Origin: a virus
Strand: one strand, 5' to 3'
DNA length: 35,761 nucleotides
IMG/VR virus record: IMGVR_UViG_3300048797_000052
Location: 1 to 35,761 of that record
The notes under the pieces were generated by a model, which was not told the DNA's origin, searched no databases, and worked only from the letters and a program-made list of their open reading frames with translations. Positions 12,438-18,659 of this stretch are shown one piece after another. Each line of letters starts with the position of its first letter. Position 1 is the first letter of the stretch. A program made the translations under genes and the position numbers.

Positions 12438-12631
12438 AACCCCCGATCGAGAAATACGATTATCGCTTTCTCAAGCTGTTGCGGCTCGCCCCGTTCGAGC
12501 GACGTCCAGGCGGCTGGCGCTTTGGCATCAAGCCGATCGCCGACCGCATCGTCGAGCGCCTGGTCGCCTCGGGCCGCGCGTCCAGCGATGGCGCCACGGT
12601 ATGGCTGGCAACCTTGGGGAGCGCGGAATGA
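12434..12631 (+). CDS. Winged-helix-like small protein, 65 aa
   Basis: MKPPIEKYDYRFLKLLRLAP, then FERRPGGWRFGIKPIADRIV and ERLVASGRASSDGATVWLAT. The order helix, strand, helix (ADRIVERLVASGRA), then a strand pair resembles a small winged helix of the kind 'l..rLiasGrA...g..v.lt'. No specific family. It is coupled upstream and downstream by 4-base overlaps. Confidence 0.6.
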   Translation: MKPPIEKYDYRFLKLLRLAPFERRPGGWRFGIKPIADRIVERLVASGRASSDGATVWLATLGSAE

Positions 12632-12741
12632 CCACAGCAAAGCCGAGCGCGGGGGATGATCCGATGGTGCAAGCCCTTCATGCTGGCATCAGCCGCCGTA
12701 ATTGGGATGATGTAGGTGGTTCCAAGGCGCGCCATGATTGA
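12628..12741 (+). CDS. Short last gene of plus-strand operon, probably truncated
   Basis: 37 residues starting MTTAKPSAGDDPMVQALHAG and ending VGGSKARHD. The start couples to the gene before it (ATGA). The last 53 bases overlap the opposite-strand Lar-like remnant, so the original 3' end has probably been replaced by the rearrangement that brought the Lar and integrase fragments here. No function visible. Confidence 0.4.
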   Translation: MTTAKPSAGDDPMVQALHAGISRRNWDDVGGSKARHD

Positions 12742-12874
12742 ACTCATTACCACTTTCAAGATAGCATCCGCATTCGTCGCAGCGCACGATAGTAGAAACA
12801 CGATGGTTTCCCCTTCGTTCAAAATCGGCACTCCCGCCACAGAACGGACACGGGGACGCCCAGCCCGACGAGGG
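12689..12874 (-). pseudogene. Lar-like restriction-alleviation zinc-finger remnant
   Basis: The minus-strand frame reads CPFCGGSADFERRGNHRVST, then IVRCDECGCYLESGNEFNHG and APWNHLHH. This is the Lar/phage zinc-ribbon pattern: PCPFCGG, a strand, V+CDECG, then ...WN. Lar proteins in Rac-like elements relieve type I restriction. Here the normal 'M..LKPCPFCGG' start is missing: upstream codons continue open but antisense to an integrase, with no start codon close by. I read it as a 5'-truncated gene abutting the integrase fragment. Expression is unlikely unless a distant start is used. Confidence 0.65.
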
Positions 12875-12881
12875 CGCGGCG

Positions 12882-13319
12882 TGGCTGCGCGATTCCAAGA
12901 ACGGCGACCCGCGCATGCTGAAACTTCGCCAGGACATCATCGAACCATTGCGGGAGCATCTTGCGGGCCACAGCGGCGAGCGCCTATTCCGCTTCAAGGA
13001 TGGGGGCCATTTCAAACACCTCTTGCTCCGCGCCAGGCTCGCCGCCTGTAGGCTGCCCTGCCCGGTGCGCCGTCCTACCGGCTGGAAGCCGCCGGCGCAC
13101 CGGCTGGCCTTTGTGGGCTTCCATACCTTCCGCCACACCTGGGCGACCTGGATGCGCCGCTATGGCGGCGCCGACGTGCAGGGCCTCGTCGGCACCGGTA
13201 ACTGGCGCGATCCGCGCAGCGCGGCGCGCTATTCGCACGTCGTCTCGCGCGATGAGTGGGATCGTGTGGAGAACCTGCCCGGTGTGGGGAATACGCGGGG
13301 AAAGGCCTTCAATCGCTGA
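12882..13319 (+). pseudogene. Tyrosine integrase, C-terminal fragment
   Basis: The readable part begins WLRDSKNGDPRMLKLRQDII, then GERLFRFKDGGHFKHLL, and carries the end of the catalytic domain. FHTFRHTWATWM provides the H-x-x-R box, GTGNWRDPRSAARYSHVV contains the late Trp and the nucleophile Tyr, and a short tail follows. The arm-binding domain, the core-binding domain and the first catalytic Arg are missing, so it cannot act alone as a recombinase. An internal ATG at 12915 gives a 134-residue frame. The break upstream coincides with the Lar-like remnant. A complete integrase, if any, is outside this window. Confidence 0.8.
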
Positions 13320-13518
13320 ATTCATCAATCACATCAATGCGGAGACTTTTCTCCCCCAAGGGCTGGCCGCAACTTTTCCTACCGGCCTAAGTGCTGGTTT
13401 TATTGAGGTTTTAGCCACTCGCCGATGCAGCAACATGCAGAACGTGGCAGGAACGTCCCCTTTCGCGGCGGGGAAAATCCGGGGACTATGTTCCGCGATC
13501 GTTCCGGCCCGCGCCAAC

Positions 13519-13566
13519 AAAAAAGAGCCGGCCACCAGTAGCCCTTTCGGGTTCGGTGACCGGCTC
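13519..13566 (-). terminator. Strong rho-independent terminator of the late minus-strand transcript
   Basis: Two 12-base arms at 13525-13536 and 13555-13566 (GAGCCGG-type) pair with one G-T wobble. An inner hairpin of CCC/GGG sits between them. On the minus strand the stem is followed at once by six T (13519-13524). It lies 110 bases beyond the last minus-strand gene (ends 13677), so it closes the lysis/late operon and shields the plus-strand genes. The 200 bases between it and the integrase remnant hold nothing I can identify. Confidence 0.9.
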
Positions 13567-13676
13567 AGTCTAGGGAGGAAACCCCGCCAAGAAGCGGGTC
13601 GATACATCGCCCGCCAACCTGGAGGGAAAAACAGGCGATGTCAGGAACGGCCGATCGGGATCCCGAGCGGCCGAAT

Positions 13677-13814
13677 TCATGCTAGACCGAACAGCTTAAC
13701 CAGCGCCCGCGTCACTTGCGCCACGACGAACAGGCCGAAGCCCCAACCCATCGCCGCGCCAAACGCCGCGAGGAAGAAGGCGCAGAGCGTCTGCCATGTG
13801 CATGTCGGCAGCAT
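13677..13814 (-). CDS. 45-aa hydrophobic membrane protein
   Basis: MLPTCTWQTLCAFFLAAFGA, then AMGWGFGLFVVAQVTRALVK and LFGLA: one long or two short membrane helices with a single basic stretch near the end. The ATG overlaps the stop of the DUF3309 gene upstream (ATGA), so translation is probably coupled. It is the last gene before the terminator. Function unknown. Confidence 0.55.
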   Translation of the reverse strand: MLPTCTWQTLCAFFLAAFGAAMGWGFGLFVVAQVTRALVKLFGLA

Positions 13815-13978
13815 CACAGCCTGCCTAACAGCAGTAGGATCAGGAGCACGATCACGATCAGGCCAAGCCCGCCGCCGCCGTAGTAGCCTGTGCCGTAGAA
13901 AGGTCCGCCGCCGACGCCGGAGAAGCCGCCGAGCAGCGCGATCACGAGAATGATCAGGATGATGGTACCGAGAGACAT
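13814..13978 (-). CDS. DUF3309-like small membrane protein
   Basis: 54 residues: MSLGTIILIILVIALLGGFS, a Gly/Tyr-rich turn (GGGPFYGTGYYGGGG), then LGLIVIVLLILLLLGRL. Two hydrophobic helices around a Gly-rich loop, ending in 'LLLLGR', are the features of DUF3309 proteins, which are common on alphaproteobacterial chromosomes and have no known function. In a phage it may have been taken from a host. A GTG/ATG further upstream would add a polar head, but the ATG at 13978 fits the family length. Confidence 0.75.
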   Translation of the reverse strand: MSLGTIILIILVIALLGGFSGVGGGPFYGTGYYGGGGLGLIVIVLLILLLLGRL

Positions 13979-14041
13979 GACGATGATCCTTTCTGTCTTG
14001 TGGTGCGTCACGGCGACATCGCCGTGATGTTCTTTTGATTC

Positions 14042-14461
14042 TCAATTTTGCCGCTGAATTTCAATATCGATCTTCTTGCACAGATCTTTAATGTCGGTGA
14101 CGATCTCGATCCGCATTTCCTTGATGTCCTTGCGAAGGTCAGTGACATCATGCTTGAGCGCGTAATTGTCGCGGCCCCATATTTCGATCTCGCGAACCTT
14201 CAGATCGAGCGTTTCGACAAACCGTCTCAAGGAAAGCCCTACCTCGCCGAAGTTGTGATCCTGAACAATCTGTGCTTCCTCGAACCTTACCATCGCCTTG
14301 TGGATGGCGTCGGCCCTTTGAATGCGCTCATCCGTTATATGCTCTGCCGTGTTCTGTCTGATCTTGGAGACGGCCCATACGCACCCGCCAATCACGCCGC
14401 CGATCGTCACGAGGAAACCGGCGGCCGATATGGAAACCATCACCCATTCGAAGGTCGTCAT
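14042..14461 (-). CDS. Membrane-anchored coiled-coil protein (possible lysis accessory)
   Basis: 139 residues. One N-terminal membrane helix (FEWVMVSISAAGFLVTIGGV IGG) is followed by about 110 residues of charged helix, including IHKAMVRFEEAQIVQDHNFG, RRFVETLDLKVREIE and LRKDIKEMRIEIVTDIKDLC. A membrane anchor plus a periplasmic coiled coil is the build of i-spanins (Rz), though no overlapping lipoprotein (Rz1) is visible. It lies between the outer-membrane protein gene and the DUF3309 gene, downstream of the lysis genes. Spanin-like function is only a suggestion. Confidence 0.65.
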   Translation of the reverse strand: MTTFEWVMVSISAAGFLVTIGGVIGGCVWAVSKIRQNTAEHITDERIQRADAIHKAMVRFEEAQIVQDHNFGEVGLSLRRFVETLDLKVREIEIWGRDNYALKHDVTDLRKDIKEMRIEIVTDIKDLCKKIDIEIQRQN

Positions 14462-14502
14462 GTCCGTATTGGCCTTTCACATCGGCTAGTCGTTGCCGAG
14501 AA

Positions 14503-14528
14503 CGGCCCGGCCTTGAGAGACCGGGCCG
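14503..14528 (-). terminator. Hairpin downstream of the outer-membrane protein gene
   Basis: Perfect 8-base arms (CGGCCCGG at 14503-14510, CCGGGCCG at 14521-14528) with a 10-base loop, nine bases after the stop of the barrel gene. On the minus strand only TTCTC follows, so the U tract is weak. It may act as an attenuator or mRNA 3' end between the barrel gene and the coiled-coil gene rather than as a full terminator. Confidence 0.5.
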
Positions 14529-14536
14529 CGAGAGGA

Positions 14537-15241
14537 TCAATACTTGATGGAGACGCCGACGCGGGCCATGTTGCCGAGCCTGCCGCAGGCCGATCCCCCG
14601 CCGGGACAGAACGAATTGGAATTCATCTGCCAGCCGGCCCAGGTGTCGATGACCGAGCCGTTGCTGACGCGAGTCAGAAGACCCGCCCCGAGCATTGGCG
14701 CAATCACCCATTGATGGCCGGACAATGCCGCGATCTGTGCGCCGATGTCCTGCTCAACCAGACCTGCGAACAGATAGCCGTTGCCAGGGCTTGTCGTCAG
14801 GTTCGCCGGCAGCAGCGGCAGCGACGGCAGCGCCAGATTGTTGCTGCCGGGAATGAAGCTGCCCAGCATGCCATTGAGCGGAGATCCGACACCGACGCGC
14901 TCGATCGCGACCAGCGGACCGCTCAGCGCAAAGCCATTAGTGTTGCCGTTGAGATTGGCAAAGCCGAACGATCCCTCCACAAACCAGAACGCATTCTGCG
15001 CGAATGGGCAGGTGTAGCCGACCAGGGCATCGAGATCGCCCTGCACGATCTGGGTGCCGACCGCAGCACCATTGACGGCGCCCGCGTTGCCGCCGGTGCC
15101 GATGCCGTAATAGAAGCCGCAGCGCGCGGTCGGATAGCCCGCCGCAAGCAATGGTGCCGCCTTGGTCGCGAGGTCGCCGGCGATCGCCGGCGTGATGGCC
15201 AGCAGGGCCGAAGTGATTCCAAAAAAGATAGATTTTCGCAT
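14537..15241 (-). CDS. Outer-membrane beta-barrel protein, Omp25-like
   Basis: 234 residues with a clear signal peptide (MRKSIFFGITSALLAITPAI AG) and a mature start DLATKAAPLLAAGYPTARCG, which recalls the 'DLP.KAPP' opening of Bradyrhizobium/Brucella Omp25-type proteins. Alternating strands (FYYGIGTGGN; FWFVEGSFGFANL; YLFAGLVEQDIGAQIAAL) end in GRLGNMARVGVSIKY, with a C-terminal aromatic as barrels need for insertion. AGGAG precedes the ATG. A phage-borne barrel could change phage or antibody receptors of a lysogen. The longer frame to 15469 is rejected because it lacks a signal. Confidence 0.75.
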   Translation of the reverse strand: MRKSIFFGITSALLAITPAIAGDLATKAAPLLAAGYPTARCGFYYGIGTGGNAGAVNGAAVGTQIVQGDLDALVGYTCPFAQNAFWFVEGSFGFANLNGNTNGFALSGPLVAIERVGVGSPLNGMLGSFIPGSNNLALPSLPLLPANLTTSPGNGYLFAGLVEQDIGAQIAALSGHQWVIAPMLGAGLLTRVSNGSVIDTWAGWQMNSNSFCPGGGSACGRLGNMARVGVSIKY

Positions 15242-15282
15242 AGCCGTTTTCTCCTGGTTGGTTGGTGGTGGGGTAGTGGTCG

Positions 15283-15630
15283 TTACTTGATGGAGGGATC
15301 CGCCGAGGCCGCGGCGATCGGGCCGGCGGCGGCCTTGGCTGCGTCGGCAGCGCCCGTGACGGCGGCCGGCGCCATGCGCTGCGCGACCGCGACGGCGGCG
15401 GCCGTGGTCGCGGTGTCGGTTAACTTTTTGAGATAGGCGGCGGCCTGGACGTGGCCGCTCATCACCCACCAGGACCAGACCGCGCCGCCGGCGGTCATTG
15501 CAGCCCCGGTCAGTGTTTCAAGGCCGGGGCCAGCCGAGACGATGCCGTGCGCGACCAGCGCGCCGCCGCCGATCTTCAAAAGGCTGGTGAACACGAGCAC
15601 GGCCAGCGGTTTCATGGCTTCCCAATTCAT
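15283..15630 (-). CDS. Holin-like protein (Pam3-gp28 type)
   Basis: 115 residues starting MNWEAMKPLAVLVFTSLLKI. Two membrane segments (AVLVFTSLLKIGGGALVAHG and LTGAAMTAGGAVWSWWVMSG) are followed by an Ala-rich helical tail. 'VWSWW' after the second helix is characteristic of small holins of the Pam3-gp28 group. Holins pierce the inner membrane at a timed moment to release endolysin. AGGAGGA lies at ideal distance from this ATG, so this start is preferred over the longer frame to 15663. The endolysin and a second hydrolase lie upstream in the same direction. Confidence 0.75.
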   Translation of the reverse strand: MNWEAMKPLAVLVFTSLLKIGGGALVAHGIVSAGPGLETLTGAAMTAGGAVWSWWVMSGHVQAAAYLKKLTDTATTAAAVAVAQRMAPAAVTGAADAAKAAAGPIAAASADPSIK

Positions 15631-15707
15631 TCGCTTATCCTCCTGGTTAAAGCGCGAGCGCACGCTGCCATCAGCGGCCGGTCGCGCCGTGTTTGGTCAG
15701 TCGTTTT

Positions 15708-16001
15708 TTAATCCACCGTCCCCGTTGACGGGTTGAACCCGTGCCACCACCAGCTCTCCTGGCCCTTCAGCATCCCGTGGCGATAGCGATAAAGTGCGGC
15801 GTCATCGTCGATGGCACATGGGAAGTCGAAGCCTTGGCGAGCGGTCTCGGGGTCAGCGCCGCGAACGACGCCGACTTGATGGATCACCACGCAAACCCGA
15901 GGCTCTGGAAATATCCGGTATTCGGTAGACGCCAGTGCCGGCGCGGCAGCCAGCGTCAGTAGGATCAGGAGGGCGAGCCGGATGGTGATCGTCATGCTCA
16001 C
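15708..16001 (-). CDS. Secreted hypothetical protein, 97 aa
   Basis: A signal peptide (MSMTITIRLALLILLTLAAA PALA) is followed by a mature chain of about 73 residues: STEYRIFPEPRVCVVIHQVG, a middle region with a second Cys (FDFPCAIDDDAAL), and YRYRHGMLKGQESWWWHGF. Two Cys may form a disulfide in the periplasm. No family recognised. Its place between the lysis hydrolase and the holin suggests a periplasmic helper or inhibitor of lysis, which is inference. Confidence 0.65.
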   Translation of the reverse strand: MSMTITIRLALLILLTLAAAPALASTEYRIFPEPRVCVVIHQVGVVRGADPETARQGFDFPCAIDDDAALYRYRHGMLKGQESWWWHGFNPSTGTVD

Positions 16002-16071
16002 TCCGCTGCGGGTAGACCAGCGCCGGCCGAGACGTGCCGTGCGCGACCAGAGTGCATAATCGCCTAAAAAT

Positions 16072-16545
16072 TCAGTGAGGGATCTCGACGAGGCAGCTCA
16101 GCATCAGCAGCAAGTCGCGCGGCGAGATCAGATGCGCCGGCACCGTGACCGGCCAGCGCAGCCAAGGGCTGATCTGGGTGCGCAGTGCCAGCTCGATTTT
16201 CGCCGAGCAGATCGCGTGATTGAAAATGTGCAAATTGAGCGGCAGCGCATAGTTGAGGATCGCGCGCCAATCATAGGGCTGGCCGATCGAGGCGCGAATA
16301 TAGTCATAGAACGCCGCGGTCTGTTCCGGCGTCGCCGGCAGGTCAACAAACAGCTCGCGGCTCAGATAGGACTTGTCATAGCCGGGCTCGCGCGCGGCCA
16401 TCCCGCCGTGAAAATGCTGGCCGATGTATTTGTCACCGTCGACGCATTCGACATGCGAGGGAGTGAACGGCATGCACACCTGCGATCGCAGGATGATCGC
16501 CAGCGAAACGTCATCCTTGCCGGCGACGAAGCGCAGCCGGATCAC
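16072..16545 (-). CDS. Permuted papain-like (YiiX-type) cysteine hydrolase
   Basis: 157 residues from a GTG that overlaps the endolysin stop (GTGA); an in-frame ATG at 16569 would extend it by eight. The order RLRFVAGKDDVSLAIILRSQ, then FTPSHVECVDGDKYIGQHFH GGM, then RASIGQPYDW and finally ICSAKIELAL is the circularly permuted NlpC/P60 (YiiX/YebB-like) arrangement, with His first (SHVE) and Cys last (ICSAKI). Such enzymes cleave amide bonds, possibly in peptidoglycan or lipids. There is no signal peptide, so it would need the holin or act inside. Its role beside a GH19 endolysin is inferred. Confidence 0.75.
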   Translation of the reverse strand: MIRLRFVAGKDDVSLAIILRSQVCMPFTPSHVECVDGDKYIGQHFHGGMAAREPGYDKSYLSRELFVDLPATPEQTAAFYDYIRASIGQPYDWRAILNYALPLNLHIFNHAICSAKIELALRTQISPWLRWPVTVPAHLISPRDLLLMLSCLVEIPH

Positions 16546-17177
16546 GCGACACCGAGGCAATGTTTCCACAGCACCAGCCAGTGACCGCGCTCGGCGGCGC
16601 CGATCTGGCCGCCGTTTAAATGCTGGGTGACGTGAAACTGATCATCCTTGATCGCGAACGGCAGGCAGCCGCATTGCACGAAATCGGCGACGCCGCATTC
16701 GAGGAAATGAGTGGGGTCGATGATCAAATCCGGATTGGCGACGAGGTCGAGACCGCATGTCTTGCCGAGCTCCGCATAGGCGCTCTTGCCTGTGGTCTGC
16801 GAGGCGCCGCGGCCGCGATAATTCCAGCCATCATCGGACGGCGGCGGGGCATTGCCCATGCGGCCGCCATAGGCCTGGTCGGCGATCGCCCGCGGATTGT
16901 GTTGCATGGCGATCGCCTGGTCCGGCGTGAAATGCCGCGGCCATTGGTGCAGCAGCTGCTCAGCGCGATAGTTGAGATTTTCAACCATCTCGTCGCCGGC
17001 GCCGCACTCGTGGCTGAATTGCGCCATCGCTTGCGCGATGACGAGATCCGATACCAGGCCATATTTTGCGAACACGAACGGCGCGGCGTCGATGGTGGCC
17101 GCAATCAATCCAGGGACATGGCGATCGCCGTGCGGCCATAGCCGCGTCAAGGCATCCGCAAAAGCGGCGTTGTTCAT
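16542..17177 (-). CDS. Endolysin, glycoside hydrolase family 19
   Basis: 211 residues. The GH19 lysozyme-like pattern is clear: IAQAMAQFSHECGAGDEMVE, with E57 in the catalytic position and a second acid at E63/E66, then NLNYRAEQLL, then WNYRGRGASQTTGKSAYAEL G and VANPDLIIDPTHFLE. These enzymes cut the glycan chain of peptidoglycan. No signal sequence, so export depends on the holin. A GGAGAT ribosome site precedes the ATG. The gene faces away from the plus-strand polymerase gene across 108 bases, so promoters for both should lie in that gap. Confidence 0.92.
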   Translation of the reverse strand: MNNAAFADALTRLWPHGDRHVPGLIAATIDAAPFVFAKYGLVSDLVIAQAMAQFSHECGAGDEMVENLNYRAEQLLHQWPRHFTPDQAIAMQHNPRAIADQAYGGRMGNAPPPSDDGWNYRGRGASQTTGKSAYAELGKTCGLDLVANPDLIIDPTHFLECGVADFVQCGCLPFAIKDDQFHVTQHLNGGQIGAAERGHWLVLWKHCLGVA

Positions 17178-17285
17178 GGTAAAATCTCCGGTTGATTCAA
17201 CGATAGCGCGAGACCGCCAGGACTTTGCTGCCGCCGGTTGCGGTGGTATAGGTCAGCCCGAGACCATTCGAGGGAGCAATGCCCG

Positions 17286-18659
17286 ATGACCTACGCGAGC
17301 TATACCCGAGCCACGTCCGAATGGATTGCCCCGACTGTATTAGGTATTTCGGGCATTCTCTCGCTTAATCCGTATCTGTTTTGGTACACGGCGGACCATT
17401 TGATTGTCGCCGGTATTGCAACGGCGTGCTCGGGTGCGTTTCTGTTAGCGACGGGCCGGAGCGTGTTTCCGAAGCGCGCCGAACTCATCGGCGTTGCCGT
17501 CCTTACAATCTTTGTCGTCTATATCACCGCTCTGCCCAAAATTGGCGGCGGCCATGTCAAATGGGTTTTTGTACTGCCGACGCTTTGGACGCTGGCTATC
17601 ATGCCGTTCGACATGCGGATGAGAACCCTGCGCGTGTTCGCAGCACTGTTTGCGATCAGCGTTATTCCATCGGTATTGCTTTCGCTCTATCTAATCTCCG
17701 GCGCACCGATCACGCTCGGCACGATGCCGCTAGCCAATATCGAAATGGCGATGGGAGGGCAGAACCGATACTTCTTGCTTCCCTGCGCCCTTCTGCTGGA
17801 AGGCAACCAAATCGTCTTGCCGTGGGGCGGCGTCCTTTCTCGGATCTGTGGAATTTATGAGGACGCGGGCACGGTCGGGACTGTTGGGGGGCTGCTGCTG
17901 GCGGCCTTCCGATTTAACCTTCGAGATTGGCGGGCTGCGATTTTTTACTGTGCTGGCCTGCTTTCCTTCTCGCTTGCGTTCGTGGTCATAGCCGTGATCG
18001 GCTTCGTTGCCATGACAGTAATAACCAAGCGCGCGCGCCCCATAATAGCTGCGATCCCTGTTCTTTTTGTGGGCGCTCTCGCGCTTGGTTTTGTCAATGT
18101 TGCCGCACCTGTCGGCACCAAAACCAATGTTAGCGTTGAAACGAACTCTCAGCCGCCGCAAGCCATGGTTGCGCAGGGTTTCAATCTCCGCACGCCAGGG
18201 TGGAATAGCCGATTCAACCCCTCAATGCTGATGCTAATCGATGAGTACAAGGCCAGCGGCGTGAGCGTCTGGCTATTCGGTTTGGCCAGCGATGCCAGCG
18301 TGGTGAAGGGCAGCGTCTCATCAGCGTGGAGCCGCATCTACACCGACTACGGCCTCATAGGACTTTTCTTGCTCGGAGCGGGGCTCGGACTGACCGGGCT
18401 TGGTGCCCTGCAAAGTACGCGATATTCGTTGCCCGCTGGGCTCTTCCTGCTGCTGTTCTGCCTCAGCATTTATCAGCGGCCGGCCGTGTGGATGCCTTAT
18501 GCACTGTTGCTATTGTTCTGCGGCTCATTACTGCGGACCAAAACAATTCACCATGAAGCCAACTCCGGGATCAGTGAATGCCCCCGTGCTGGTTGCCCTG
18601 AATATAATGTTGAACGTAACGCCCGAGACCGAATTAGCCGTCGCGATAAGGCCCACTGA
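17286..18659 (+). CDS. O-antigen polymerase/ligase-like membrane protein (lysogenic conversion candidate)
   Basis: 457 residues from MTYASYTRATSEWIAPTVLG, preceded by GAGGGAG; the open frame continues upstream to 17238. Ten or more hydrophobic segments are visible, with a periplasmic loop of about 70 residues (VAAPVGTKTNVSVETNSQPP, then NLRTPGWNSRFNPSMLM) before the last helices. SAWSRIYTDYGLIGLFLLGA is the late 'YGliGl' motif of Wzy/WaaL-type proteins. Such phage genes alter O-antigen linkage and exclude other phages. It stands alone on the plus strand between tail and lysis genes, as morons do. Its last 44 codons overlap the fibre gene, so the C-terminus may be cut short or extended. Confidence 0.75.
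   Translation: MTYASYTRATSEWIAPTVLGISGILSLNPYLFWYTADHLIVAGIATACSGAFLLATGRSVFPKRAELIGVAVLTIFVVYITALPKIGGGHVKWVFVLPTLWTLAIMPFDMRMRTLRVFAALFAISVIPSVLLSLYLISGAPITLGTMPLANIEMAMGGQNRYFLLPCALLLEGNQIVLPWGGVLSRICGIYEDAGTVGTVGGLLLAAFRFNLRDWRAAIFYCAGLLSFSLAFVVIAVIGFVAMTVITKRARPIIAAIPVLFVGALALGFVNVAAPVGTKTNVSVETNSQPPQAMVAQGFNLRTPGWNSRFNPSMLMLIDEYKASGVSVWLFGLASDASVVKGSVSSAWSRIYTDYGLIGLFLLGAGLGLTGLGALQSTRYSLPAGLFLLLFCLSIYQRPAVWMPYALLLLFCGSLLRTKTIHHEANSGISECPRAGCPEYNVERNARDRISRRDKAH

Noticed and set aside
13320-13518. tRNA or att site beside the integrase remnant
   Set aside because: No cloverleaf or conserved T-loop sequence is visible, and no repeat of this stretch was noticed elsewhere in the window.
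12961-13953. Plus-strand frame of 330 codons across the integrase remnant and terminator
   Set aside because: It reads the integrase DNA in the wrong frame, runs through a strong terminator and has no domain.
14048-15436. Long plus-strand frame of 462 codons
   Set aside because: It is antisense to the coiled-coil and outer-membrane genes, which have signals, ribosome sites and family features. The residues are Arg/Ala/Gly-rich, as expected for shadow frames in GC-rich DNA.
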